From contig NC_015145.1 of assembly GCF_000189535.1 (NCBI RefSeq), positions 1,240,001 through 1,304,000 on the forward strand: a stretch of 64,000 nucleotides of DNA, in the 5' to 3' direction. Both the position numbers and the translations under genes were made by a program. Positions 8,477 through 16,582 of this stretch are shown here, piece after piece (position 1 is the first letter of the stretch; each line of letters starts with the position of its first letter). The notes beneath the pieces are model-generated. The model saw only the letters and a program-made list of their open reading frames with translations, ran no database searches and was not told where the DNA came from. This DNA comes from Pseudarthrobacter phenanthrenivorans Sphe3 (GTDB taxonomy: Bacteria; Actinomycetota; Actinomycetes; Actinomycetales; Micrococcaceae).

Positions 8477-9832
8477 ATGACTTTATTCCCCCAGGCGGGA
8501 ACCCGTGTTGCCAAGCTGACAGCGCTTGGCATCGGCGTCGCCTTCATGGCGACGGCTTGCGGCGGTTCGTCCACACCCACGGCAACCGAGTCGTCGGCCA
8601 CCGGATCAGCGGCAGGAATAGCCTGCCCAGCGCCCGAAGCCGGTGGGGGCGCAGCAGCCAGCCAGCCTGCGGAGACGCCCTCAGTACCGCCGTCAACCAC
8701 CACCACTGACACTCCGTTGCGGATCGGCTCGCTCCTTCCCACCACCGGATCCCTGGCCTTCCTTGGCCCGCCCGAAATCGCCGGCGTGAACCTCGGCATC
8801 GAGGAAGTCAACAAGGCCGGCGGTGTCCTGGGCAAGCCGGTTGAAGTGATCCATCGCGACTCCGGTGACACCAAGACGGACATCGCCACGCAGTCCACGT
8901 CGGCACTGCTGGGCCAAGGCGTCAGCGCCATCATCGGCGCAGCTTCTTCGGGTGTCTCCAAGACGGTCATCAACCAGATCACCGGCGCCGGCGTCATCCA
9001 GTTCTCACCGGCCAACACCTCGCCCGACTTCACCACCTGGGATGACAAGGGGCTGTACTGGCGTACGGCGCCCTCAGACGTCCTCCAGGGCAAGGTGCTG
9101 GGCAACTACATGGCCACCTGTGGCGCCCAGACCGTGGGCATGATCGTCCTGAACGATGCGTACGGCACCGGCCTGGCATCCAACATCAAGTCCGCCTTTG
9201 AGGCGGCCGGAGGCCAGGTTGTGGCGGAGGAACTCTTCAACGAGGGCGACACCCAGTTCAGCAGCCAGGTGGACAAGGTCATTGCCGCCAAGCCGGATGC
9301 CATTGCCCTGATCACCTTTGACCAGGCCAAGAGCATCGTTCCGCTGATGACGGGCAAGGGCGTGAAGCCCACCCAGATGTTCCTGGTGGACGGCAACACC
9401 TCCGACTACAGCAAGGACTTCCAGCCGGGCACCCTGAAGGGCGCGCGGGGCACCATCCCGGGCACCTTCGCCCAGGAGGAGTTCAAGAAGAAGCTGCTGG
9501 CCATCGACCCGGCTTTGAAGGACTACAGCTACGCGGGTGAGTCCTACGACGCCGTGAACCTGATTGCCCTTGCCGCTGAGTCGGCCAAGAGCACCAAGGG
9601 CGTGGACATCGCCGCGAAGCTCAAGGAAGTCTCTGAGGGCGGCGAGAAGTGCACCTCCTACGCTGCCTGCGTCACGTTGATCCGTGAAGGCAAGGACGCT
9701 GACTACGACGGCCAGTCCGGTCCGGTGAGCTTCTCGGATGCCGGCGATCCCACGGAAGCGTACATCGGCATCTACGAGTACCAGGATGACAACAAGTACA
9801 CCGCAGTCAAGGAAGAGTTCGGCAAGCTCTAG
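8477..9832 (+). CDS. Branched-chain amino-acid-type ABC transporter substrate-binding lipoprotein
   Basis: 451 residues. The N-terminus has a hydrophobic stretch ending in the lipobox FMATAC at about residue 31, then a Ser/Thr-rich linker. The mature part is a type I periplasmic-binding fold (Peripla_BP_6/LivJ family): LRIGSLLPTTGSLAFLGPPE, GVNLGIEEVNKAGGVLGKPV, ISAIIGAASSGVSKTVI, and SYDAVNLIALAAESA near the end. It delivers a ligand, probably an amino acid, to the LivHM permease encoded by the convergent operon just downstream; the true substrate cannot be read from sequence. A GAGGAG ribosome-binding site precedes the ATG. Confidence 0.9.
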   Translation: MTLFPQAGTRVAKLTALGIGVAFMATACGGSSTPTATESSATGSAAGIACPAPEAGGGAAASQPAETPSVPPSTTTTDTPLRIGSLLPTTGSLAFLGPPEIAGVNLGIEEVNKAGGVLGKPVEVIHRDSGDTKTDIATQSTSALLGQGVSAIIGAASSGVSKTVINQITGAGVIQFSPANTSPDFTTWDDKGLYWRTAPSDVLQGKVLGNYMATCGAQTVGMIVLNDAYGTGLASNIKSAFEAAGGQVVAEELFNEGDTQFSSQVDKVIAAKPDAIALITFDQAKSIVPLMTGKGVKPTQMFLVDGNTSDYSKDFQPGTLKGARGTIPGTFAQEEFKKKLLAIDPALKDYSYAGESYDAVNLIALAAESAKSTKGVDIAAKLKEVSEGGEKCTSYAACVTLIREGKDADYDGQSGPVSFSDAGDPTEAYIGIYEYQDDNKYTAVKEEFGKL

Positions 9833-9852
9833 GAACCCTTTCTGAACAACAA

Positions 9853-9890
9853 GGAAGCCCCCGTCCGGCAGGACGGGGGCTTCCGTGTTT
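9853..9890. terminator. Bidirectional terminator between livK and livF
   Basis: Perfect 14-bp stem (9853-9866 with 9871-9884) and loop GGCA, with GTGTTTGTG after it. It lies between two convergent genes and can serve both strands. Confidence 0.85.
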
Positions 9891-9900
9891 GTGCGTTGTG

Positions 9901-10674
9901 CTACTCGACGGTGTCGGCGAGGGTACCAAGGTAGAGCTGAATGACCTTCGGGTCCTTCATGAGCTCACGGCCGGTGCCCGTGTAGGCATCCCGGCCCTGG
10001 TCCAGGACGTAGGCGCGGTCGCAGATCTGCAGGCAGCGCCGGGCGTTCTGCTCCACCATGATGACGGAGACGCCAGCACGGTTGATTTCGTGGACGCGGA
10101 GGAAGGTCTCGTCCTGCTTCACGGGGGAGAGGCCTGCGGAGGGCTCGTCCAGCAGGAGCACTGCCGGATCCATCATCAGGGCGCGGCCCATGGCCACCAT
10201 CTGGCGTTCGCCGCCGGAGAGCGATCCGGCCCGCTGCGCGCGGCGCTTGCCGAGTTCAGGGAACAGGCTGGTCACGAAGTCGAACCGCTCTGCGAAGTCC
10301 TTGGGCCGCTGGAACATGCCCATCTGCAGGTTTTCCTCAATGGTCAGCGTGGCAAAGACGTTGTTGGTTTGCGGAACGAAGCCCACGCCCCTGCTCACCA
10401 GCTTGTTGGCCTTCAGCCCCGTGATGTCCTGGCCGCGGACCACCACGGTGCCGGAGTGCACCTTCACCAGGCCGAACATGGCCTTGAGGAGGGTTGATTT
10501 GCCGGCGCCGTTGGGGCCGATGATTCCGATCAGTTCGCCCTTGCGGGCTTCAATGCTGCAGCCGTTCAGAATGTTCACGCCGGGCAGGTAGCCGGCCACA
10601 AGGTCGGTGACTTTGACGACGGACCCGCTGTCGCCCACTGGATGTGCGGCCGGTGCCGCGCTGGTGCTGCTCAT
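9901..10674 (-). CDS. livF: ABC transporter ATP-binding protein, LivF type
   Basis: 257 residues. Walker A GPNGAGKSTLL, Q-loop region FVPQTNNVF, ABC signature LSGGERQMVAMGRAL, Walker B LLLDEPSAGLSP and the H-loop region MVEQNARRCL are all present. Length and motif spacing match LivF, one of the two ATPases of branched-chain amino-acid importers (HAAT family). The ATG overlaps the livG stop (ATGA). It is the last gene of livHMGF. Confidence 0.93.
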   Translation of the reverse strand: MSSTSAAPAAHPVGDSGSVVKVTDLVAGYLPGVNILNGCSIEARKGELIGIIGPNGAGKSTLLKAMFGLVKVHSGTVVVRGQDITGLKANKLVSRGVGFVPQTNNVFATLTIEENLQMGMFQRPKDFAERFDFVTSLFPELGKRRAQRAGSLSGGERQMVAMGRALMMDPAVLLLDEPSAGLSPVKQDETFLRVHEINRAGVSVIMVEQNARRCLQICDRAYVLDQGRDAYTGTGRELMKDPKVIQLYLGTLADTVE

Positions 10675-11762
10675 TGGCTGTCCTTCCCGGTGCTGCCCGT
10701 ATCCGTGCTTCCGTGCCTGCCCTGTTGCCCGTCACCGCGGGCCTGGTCCCCGCCCCGGCGGGCTTCCTCGGCCTCGTTGGACACCACGTCCAGCGAGATA
10801 ATTCCGGCATTCTCGGTTCCCACGATCGATTCCTCGTCAGCCTCAAGCTCGGCTGCGAGTTCCTTGAGGCCCTCGGAGTCTCCGAGGTCCACGTCGTGGT
10901 GCGCGCCGAGGTAGGCGTCGATGACGGCAGGATTCTTCATCACTTCACCGGGAGGGCCTTCGGCCACCACCTTTCCTTCGGCCATGACCACCACCCAGTC
11001 GGCGATGTGCCGGACCATGTGCATGTCGTGTTCGACGAACAGGACAGTCATGCCCTCCGCCTTGAGGTTCTTGATGTGGTCCAGCAGCGACTGCGTGAGA
11101 GCCGGGTTGACCCCCGCCATGGGCTCGTCAAGCATCACCAGCTTGGGCCGCACCATCAGGGAGCGCGCCATTTCCAGGAGCTTGCGCTGGCCACCGGAGA
11201 GGGACGCGGCATAGTCGTCCTTCTTCGCGTCCAGCTTGAATTTCTCCAGCAGGACGTTTGCTTCCTGTGTAATCTGCTTTTCGCGCCCGCCCCACATGCC
11301 CTTGAACAACGCCTTGGAAAGCCGCTCGCCCGGCTGGTTGGAGGCTCCCAGCCGCATGTTCTCCATGACTGTCAGCTTGCCCATGACCTTGGTCAGCTGG
11401 AAGGTGCGCACCATGCCCATCCGTGCCACCTTGTAGGGGGACACCCCGGCCAGGCTCTTGCCTTCGAACTGCCACTTGCCCGTATTGGGGGTGTCGAAGC
11501 CGGTAAGCAGGTTGAAGAGGGTGGTCTTGCCGGCGCCGTTGGGGCCGATCAACGCGGTGATCTTGTGGCGGGGGATTTCCAGGTACTCCACGTCCACGGC
11601 ATTGATGCCGCCGAAGCTCCGGGTCACGTTCTCCGCCACCACGATGGGGTCCCGTTTCTTGCAGCCCGGTGCTGCCTCGCCGGCCGCGATGGGCCGGGTG
11701 TCGGTCATGTAGTCCACGCCGGCCTCGCCTGCTGTGGTGGGATCTTCGCTGTGCATGCTCAT
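10671..11762 (-). CDS. livG: ABC transporter ATP-binding protein, LivG type, with long C-terminal tail
   Basis: 363 residues from the ATG at 11762, which overlaps the livM stop (ATGA). A short polar N-terminus is followed by the ATPase domain: GPNGAGKTTLFNLLTGF, LTKVMGKLTVMENM, LSGGQRKLLEMARSLM and MLDEPMAGVNP, plus the LivG-type C-terminal segment ILVEH-like FVEHDMHMVRHIADWVVVM. The final 80 residues are an acidic, then Gly/Arg-rich extension not normally found in LivG (usually about 255 residues). The paired ATPases energise the LivH-LivM channel. Confidence 0.92.
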   Translation of the reverse strand: MSMHSEDPTTAGEAGVDYMTDTRPIAAGEAAPGCKKRDPIVVAENVTRSFGGINAVDVEYLEIPRHKITALIGPNGAGKTTLFNLLTGFDTPNTGKWQFEGKSLAGVSPYKVARMGMVRTFQLTKVMGKLTVMENMRLGASNQPGERLSKALFKGMWGGREKQITQEANVLLEKFKLDAKKDDYAASLSGGQRKLLEMARSLMVRPKLVMLDEPMAGVNPALTQSLLDHIKNLKAEGMTVLFVEHDMHMVRHIADWVVVMAEGKVVAEGPPGEVMKNPAVIDAYLGAHHDVDLGDSEGLKELAAELEADEESIVGTENAGIISLDVVSNEAEEARRGGDQARGDGQQGRHGSTDTGSTGKDSQ

Positions 11763-12727
11763 GCGAACGCCAGCTCCTTCTTGTTTCCAAAGACGCCCTG
11801 GGGCCTGAAGATCATCAGCAGCATCAGGGCAACGCCAACCAGGATGTACCGCAGCTGCCCGGCCTGGACCGTGTTGAGCCACGTGATGGCACCGGACTCG
11901 ATCAGGCCGTACAGGACGCCCTGGGTCAGTGACAGGACAACCCAGAAGATCATGGCCCCAATGACCGGTCCGAGCACAGTGCCCAGGCCTCCCAGCAGGA
12001 GGCAGGTGTAGAGGAAGAACGTGAGTTCCGTGCCGTAGTTGGCCGGCTGCACTGCTCCGCGAGGGAGGGTGAAGACCATGCCGGCGAGTGCCCCGAGGAC
12101 ACCGCCGATGATCAGGGCCTGCATCTTGTAGGCGTAGACGTTCTTGCCAAGGGAGCGCACGGCGTTCTCGTCCTCGCGGATGCCCTTCAGCACACGGCCC
12201 CAGGGGCTGCGCATCAGCAGCCACACCAGCGTGCAGCACAATGCCACCAGTGCCCAGCCCACCACGCGGATGAAGAAGTCGCGGTTGTTCATACCGAAGT
12301 AGGACCCTTCGGGGAAGGGATTCATGGCATAGAACCCGCCCTCGAACGCGGCCAGGCCGTTGGCGGAACCGGTCACGGAGGTGAGCTGGTTGGTGGTCAC
12401 GATATACCGGACGATTTCCGCCGCTGCGATGGTCACGATGGCCAGGTAGTCGGCACGCAGCCGCAGCGTGGGAATCCCGAGGAGCAGCGCAAAGATCGCG
12501 GAAGCTATGACGGCTATCAGCAGCCCCACGAAGAAGGGGACGCCGAAGGTAAGCGTGGAGATGGCGAACCCGTAGGCTCCCACCGCCATGAAGCCGGCCT
12601 GGCCGAAGTTGAGCAGGCCGGAGTAGCCGAAATGGACGGCAAGGCCAAGCGCCGCCAGGGCGTAAGCGGCCGTCGTCGGGCTGAAAATTTCACCGGCAGC
12701 GCTGGCAAGAATGAATCCAAAGTCCAT
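11759..12727 (-). CDS. livM: Branched-chain amino-acid-type ABC transporter permease, LivM
   Basis: 322 residues with about nine hydrophobic segments. The LivM signatures AVHFGYSGLLNFGQAGFMAVGAY-like region, LRLRADYLAIVTIAAAEIV and the EAA-type cytoplasmic loop RSPWGRVLKGIREDENAVRSLGKN are present, and the sequence ends FRPQGVFGNKKE. It forms the transmembrane channel together with LivH. The gene starts 9 bases after the livH stop on the minus strand and overlaps livG by four bases. Confidence 0.93.
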   Translation of the reverse strand: MDFGFILASAAGEIFSPTTAAYALAALGLAVHFGYSGLLNFGQAGFMAVGAYGFAISTLTFGVPFFVGLLIAVIASAIFALLLGIPTLRLRADYLAIVTIAAAEIVRYIVTTNQLTSVTGSANGLAAFEGGFYAMNPFPEGSYFGMNNRDFFIRVVGWALVALCCTLVWLLMRSPWGRVLKGIREDENAVRSLGKNVYAYKMQALIIGGVLGALAGMVFTLPRGAVQPANYGTELTFFLYTCLLLGGLGTVLGPVIGAMIFWVVLSLTQGVLYGLIESGAITWLNTVQAGQLRYILVGVALMLLMIFRPQGVFGNKKELAFA

Positions 12728-12736
12728 GGCTGTCTC

Positions 12737-14074
12737 CTAACCCACGCGCTCGCGCCGGCCCAGGATGCCCTGGGGCCGGAACAGAAGGACAACGATCATG
12801 ATGAAGAGGGCTCCCACGTACTTGAGGTCTGCTGCGAGGCCGAACACCGTGGTGAGCTCCACGAAGATGCCAACGATGATGGAACCGATCAGGGCGCCGA
12901 AGACTGTTCCGAGGCCGCCGAGGGTAACGCCGGCGAAGATCAGCAGGAGGATGGCCGAGCCCATGTCGAAAGTAACCCCGGGACGGTAATAGGCCCACAG
13001 GATGCCGCCGAGGGCTGCGAGCATGCCGCCGGTGATCCAGACCAGGCGGATCACCCCGTCCACGTCGATGCCTGAAGCTGCTGCCAGTGCCGGGTTGTCG
13101 GCCACGGCACGGGTTGCCTTACCCAGCCTGGTCTTCAGCAGAACGATGCCGATCAGTGCGATCACCACTGCGCTGATGCCGAGGGACCAGAGGTTGTTGG
13201 GCGAAATGGAGACCGGGCCCAGCTGGATTTCAGGGCTCTGTGCGTAGGGGAGTTGCTGGGTTGCGCCGCCGAAGTAGAACTGGATCACGTACCGGACGGC
13301 AAGGGCAAGGCCGATGCTGACAATCATCATGGGCACAAGGCCGGTGCCGCGGCGGCGAAGGGGCCGCCAAAGTCCCCGGTCCTGGGCGTACCCGAACAGG
13401 CCTCCGCCCAGCAGGGACAGGATGATCGCCAGCCAGAAGGGAAGGCCTATGGCGTTGAAGGCAAACACGAGCACAGCTCCCAGCGTGACCATCTCGCCGT
13501 GGGCGAAGTTGGTCAGGCCGGTGGTGCCGAAGATCAGGGAGAGTCCCACCGAGGCGAGTGCAAGGAGGAGGCCGAAGCTCAATCCTGCTACGAGCCGGTT
13601 GAGCAGGTTTTGTCCGAAGTCCTGCTGCTGCACCACGATGCCCTTGCCGAAGGCGAAGATGACCGACAGGTTGGAGGTCTGGCTGAAGGTCACGTCACGG
13701 GGATTCTCCTGCCCCTCGGCCAGGGTGATGCCCTCTGGCAGCGTTGACTCGTCAAGTTCAACTGTGTAGGTGCCCTGCTCGGGCACTCCGATGTTCCAGG
13801 ATCCGTTCGCCGTGGACTTCGTGGTACCGGTGAAGTCGCCCTTCCTGGCCGTGATGGTCACGTCTGCCAGGGGTGCCCGGGTGTCATCACGGAGGAAGCC
13901 ACTGATGTTGTTCTGGAAGGTCTGGTTCGACGGGGATGGTGTCGGTGATGGGGAAGTGGCGGAAGCCGGTGCTGCGACGATGAGGATTGCCAGGATGGAA
14001 GCGCTGATGGCCCCCAGTAATCCCAGCAAGCCGCGGCGTCCTCCGGCCGGCCGGCTTTGGGGTGTACTTCTCAA
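12737..14074 (-). CDS. livH: LivH permease fused to an N-terminal secreted beta-sandwich domain
   Basis: 445 residues, against about 290-310 for a normal LivH. The start is the TTG at 14074, because GGAGG (14083-14087) lies 8 bases upstream and it opens a textbook signal peptide (basic start, hydrophobic about 17-37, ending APASATS). Then come a Ser-Pro-Thr linker and a carboxypeptidase-regulatory/CnaB-like domain (about 50-125: SGFLRDDTRAPLADVTITAR, ANGSWNIGVPEQGTYTVELD). From about residue 160 it is a standard LivH permease: LLALASVGLSLIFGTTGLTNF, the loop TRLGKATRAVADNPALAAA, and the terminal FRPQGILGRRERVG. The extra domain should face outside and may bind ligand or peptidoglycan; that is inference. 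Confidence 0.88.
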   Translation of the reverse strand: MRSTPQSRPAGGRRGLLGLLGAISASILAILIVAAPASATSPSPTPSPSNQTFQNNISGFLRDDTRAPLADVTITARKGDFTGTTKSTANGSWNIGVPEQGTYTVELDESTLPEGITLAEGQENPRDVTFSQTSNLSVIFAFGKGIVVQQQDFGQNLLNRLVAGLSFGLLLALASVGLSLIFGTTGLTNFAHGEMVTLGAVLVFAFNAIGLPFWLAIILSLLGGGLFGYAQDRGLWRPLRRRGTGLVPMMIVSIGLALAVRYVIQFYFGGATQQLPYAQSPEIQLGPVSISPNNLWSLGISAVVIALIGIVLLKTRLGKATRAVADNPALAAASGIDVDGVIRLVWITGGMLAALGGILWAYYRPGVTFDMGSAILLLIFAGVTLGGLGTVFGALIGSIIVGIFVELTTVFGLAADLKYVGALFIMIVVLLFRPQGILGRRERVG

Positions 14075-14376
14075 ATTGAAAACCTCCACTTGGGGGCGGT
14101 CTCGGCTGCGCCATTGCAGCCGCTGCGAACGGATGCAGGGATAGGATGGTGCCCTAAGGCCCGGCACCGTCACACGTGTGAGTTCCGTCACCCTGCTTGG
14201 CTTATGCTACAGCGCTGATGTATCCGAAAATGACGAGGTTCCGGCGCCAATGGTAGCGATCGGATAACAACTCACTGCCCTTTTTGCCGCGGGGAACTTT
14301 CCGGGGTGCAACTACGTGAGAATTGGTACCGTAAACCTTAAGGTTCACAACACATCCCATATGGAGGAATCCCGCA
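14075..14376. other. Divergent control region between livH and the YccA-family gene
   Basis: About 300 bases without a convincing gene. It holds the livH leader with its ribosome-binding site, the perfect 12-bp palindrome TCACACGTGTGA (14170-14181) about 96 bases ahead of the livH start, and the perfect 12-bp palindrome AACCTTAAGGTT (14334-14345) about 31 bases ahead of the YccA start. Either could be an operator. I could not assign paired -35/-10 elements with confidence. Confidence 0.5.
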
Positions 14377-15291
14377 ATGGCACTTGGCGGCAACCCGATC
14401 TTCAACGGAAAGAGCTTCCGTGGAGCCACCCAGGCACCGCCTGTCCCGCAGGCTCCCTACGGAAACATGCCTTACGGCCAGCAGCCGTATGGCCAGGCCC
14501 CTTACGGCCAGAATCCCTACGGCCAGGCCCCCTACGGCCAGCAGCCGTACGGCCAGCCACAGAACATGACCGACGAGCAGCTGCGGCAGATGTACAACCA
14601 GCCTGCTGCCGGCCCGGCGGACACCGGCCGGATGACCTTCGACGACGTCATCGTCAAGACGGCCGCCTGCCTGGCCTTTGTGGTACTGGGTGCCGCTGTC
14701 ACCCTGACTGTCAGCCTGGGGCTTGCCTCCATGCTGATGATCGTCGGTGCGCTCGGCGGATTCGTCCTTGCGTTGGTCAACACGTTCAAGAAGCAGCCAT
14801 CACCGGCGCTGATCCTTGCGTACGCCGGCCTTGAAGGACTCTTCCTTGGTGGCCTTACCCGGGTGCTGGACACCATGTACCCGGGCGTGGGGCTGCAGGC
14901 TGTCGTCGGCACGCTGTCTGTCTTCACCGTGACGCTCCTCCTCTTCAAGAGCGGCAAGGTACGCGCCACGCCCAAGGCCATGAAGTTCTTCATGATCGCC
15001 TTGGTTGGCTACGCACTGTTCTCCGTGGTGAACCTCATCATGATGCTGACGGGCCTGACCACGGAACCGTTCGGCCTGCGAAGCGGCATCATCGGCGTCG
15101 TCATCGGCATCCTGGCCATCGGCCTCGCAGCCTTCTCCCTGGTCATGGACTTCACCAGCATCGAAGCGGGCGTCCGCAACGGCGCCCCGCAGCGCTTCTC
15201 CTGGACAGCCGCCTTCGGCCTGACGGTCACCCTCGTCTGGCTGTACGTGGAAATCATCCGGCTGCTGGCCATCCTTCGCGGGGAGGAATAA
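14377..15291 (+). CDS. Bax inhibitor-1/YccA-family membrane protein with PYGQ-repeat N-terminus
   Basis: 304 residues. The first ~80 residues are hydrophilic and contain six consecutive xPYGQ pentapeptides (residues 31-60), then a Gln-rich stretch. From about residue 93 there are seven hydrophobic segments typical of the Bax1-I/YccA fold, with GLEGLFLGGLTRVLDTMYPG and a TMs-rich C-terminus; a conserved acidic position appears in LVMDFTSIEAGVRNG. Family members are pH-sensitive calcium-leak channels or protease modulators in other bacteria; the role here is unknown. A GGAGG site lies about 9 bases before the ATG. Confidence 0.88.
   Translation: MALGGNPIFNGKSFRGATQAPPVPQAPYGNMPYGQQPYGQAPYGQNPYGQAPYGQQPYGQPQNMTDEQLRQMYNQPAAGPADTGRMTFDDVIVKTAACLAFVVLGAAVTLTVSLGLASMLMIVGALGGFVLALVNTFKKQPSPALILAYAGLEGLFLGGLTRVLDTMYPGVGLQAVVGTLSVFTVTLLLFKSGKVRATPKAMKFFMIALVGYALFSVVNLIMMLTGLTTEPFGLRSGIIGVVIGILAIGLAAFSLVMDFTSIEAGVRNGAPQRFSWTAAFGLTVTLVWLYVEIIRLLAILRGEE
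14467..14556 (+). repeat. Tandem 15-bp coding repeat, six copies (xPYGQ)
   Basis: Six consecutive imperfect 15-base units encode MPYGQ, QPYGQ, APYGQ, NPYGQ, APYGQ and QPYGQ. The third-base variation (TAC/TAT, CCG/CCC/CCT) shows that selection acts on the peptide and that the copies are not freshly duplicated. Confidence 0.9.
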
Positions 15292-15327
15292 CGCGCAAGG
15301 CGGCTCCCGCCGTCGTACTGCCCTAAC

Positions 15328-15369
15328 AGTTGAGGGCCCCACCTGATGGTGGGGCCCTCAACTTTTTTT
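15328..15369. terminator. Strong bidirectional terminator between the YccA gene and galK
   Basis: Perfect 16-bp stem (15328-15343 with 15348-15363), loop TGAT, then a run of T. The genes on both sides converge on it. Confidence 0.9.
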
Positions 15370-15394
15370 GCCACTCAACTTTTTGCCAGGGGCG

Positions 15395-16582
15395 TTAGGC
15401 GATCCGCCTGGCACCTGCTGCGGGCGACACCGTGAAAATGTCCGGCACTTTGTAGCCTGCGTCCGCAAATGCCTTGACGACGGCGTCGCGCACCGCTTGT
15501 TCCAAGGCCACCGGAGTGAGGGCAACAGCCGCCCCGCCGAACCCGCCGCCAGTCATCCGGGCGCCGATGGCGCCGCTGGCACGCGAGGTGTCGACTGCCA
15601 GGTCCAGCTCTGCGCAGGAGATCTCGAAGTCATCGCGCATGGAAGCGTGGCTTGCGTCCAGGAGGGACCCGATGGCACCGGGGCCCTCGCTTTCCAGAAG
15701 TTCCACAGTGCGGAGCACGCGGTCGTTCTCGGTGACCACATGGCGCACGCGGCGGAACGTGACTTCATCCAGGAGGCCGCTGGCTTCCGCCAGGTCACCC
15801 ACCTGCACGTCCCGAAGCGCCTTGACCCCCAGCACCTCTGCACCGAGCTCACAGGATGCCCGCCGGGAGGCGTAGCCGCCGTCGGCGTGCGAGTGCGACA
15901 CCTTGGTGTCGATCACGAGCATCACCAGGTCCGCCGGCTGTGTCTCGAAGGGAACGAGCCGGGCGTTCTGGTCGCGGCAGTCCAGGAAAACGGCGTGGCC
16001 TTCAGAACCGCGCAGGGACGCGGACTGGTCCATGATGCCGGTGGGCGCGCCAACGAACTCGTTCTCCGCACGCTGGGTGGCCAGGACCATGTCCTGGGCT
16101 TCCAGCCCTGCTCCGGTCAGCTCGTTCAACGCCGAGATGACAGCGCATTCAATGGCGTGGGACGAGGACAGGCCGGCTCCCAGGGGTACGTCGGAGTCCA
16201 GCAGGAGGTCGATGCCGGGAACCTCAATGCCGCGTTGCTGCAGCGCCCACATTACGCCCAGCGGGTACTTCGTCCAGCCTTTGGCCGAGCCGGGCTGCAG
16301 GGAATCCAGTCTTGCGTTCACTACGCCCTGGTCCCCGTAGGTGGAGAGCAGCCTTACGGTGGAGTCGGGGCGGACCCGGACGGCCACCCGCGCCGTCCTG
16401 TCAATGGCGAAGGGCAGGACGAACCCTTCGTTGTAGTCCGTGTGCTCGCCAATGAGGTTTACCCGGCCCGGCGCCTGCCAGATGCCCTCCGGAGTGCCGC
16501 CGAACTCCCGGGCAAAGCGGGCAGCGAGCTCCCCGGTTCCTGCCGGCGCAGGGCTGGCCAGGTTCTGCGGTGCGGTATTCAA
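15395..16582 (-). CDS. galK: Galactokinase
   Basis: 395 residues. GHMP-kinase family: galactose-recognition motif GRVNLIGEHTDYNEGFVLPF near residue 40-60, the ATP-binding motif DVPLGAGLSSSHAIECA, and the third motif RMTGGGFGGAAVAL near the C-terminus. It phosphorylates galactose to galactose-1-phosphate, the substrate of the adjacent GalT. The start is a TTG overlapping the galT stop (TTGA), so translation is probably coupled; there is no ATG nearby. Confidence 0.96.
   Translation of the reverse strand: MNTAPQNLASPAPAGTGELAARFAREFGGTPEGIWQAPGRVNLIGEHTDYNEGFVLPFAIDRTARVAVRVRPDSTVRLLSTYGDQGVVNARLDSLQPGSAKGWTKYPLGVMWALQQRGIEVPGIDLLLDSDVPLGAGLSSSHAIECAVISALNELTGAGLEAQDMVLATQRAENEFVGAPTGIMDQSASLRGSEGHAVFLDCRDQNARLVPFETQPADLVMLVIDTKVSHSHADGGYASRRASCELGAEVLGVKALRDVQVGDLAEASGLLDEVTFRRVRHVVTENDRVLRTVELLESEGPGAIGSLLDASHASMRDDFEISCAELDLAVDTSRASGAIGARMTGGGFGGAAVALTPVALEQAVRDAVVKAFADAGYKVPDIFTVSPAAGARRIA

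Noticed and set aside
14075..14191. Longer N-terminus for LivH from an upstream ATG at 14191
   Set aside because: Would add an Arg-rich stretch before the signal peptide; the TTG at 14074 has an ideal ribosome-binding site and gives a proper signal sequence.
14344..14350. TTCACAA upstream of the YccA gene, a Rex half-site
   Set aside because: The matching TTGTGAA half is absent at the right spacing, so it is most likely chance.
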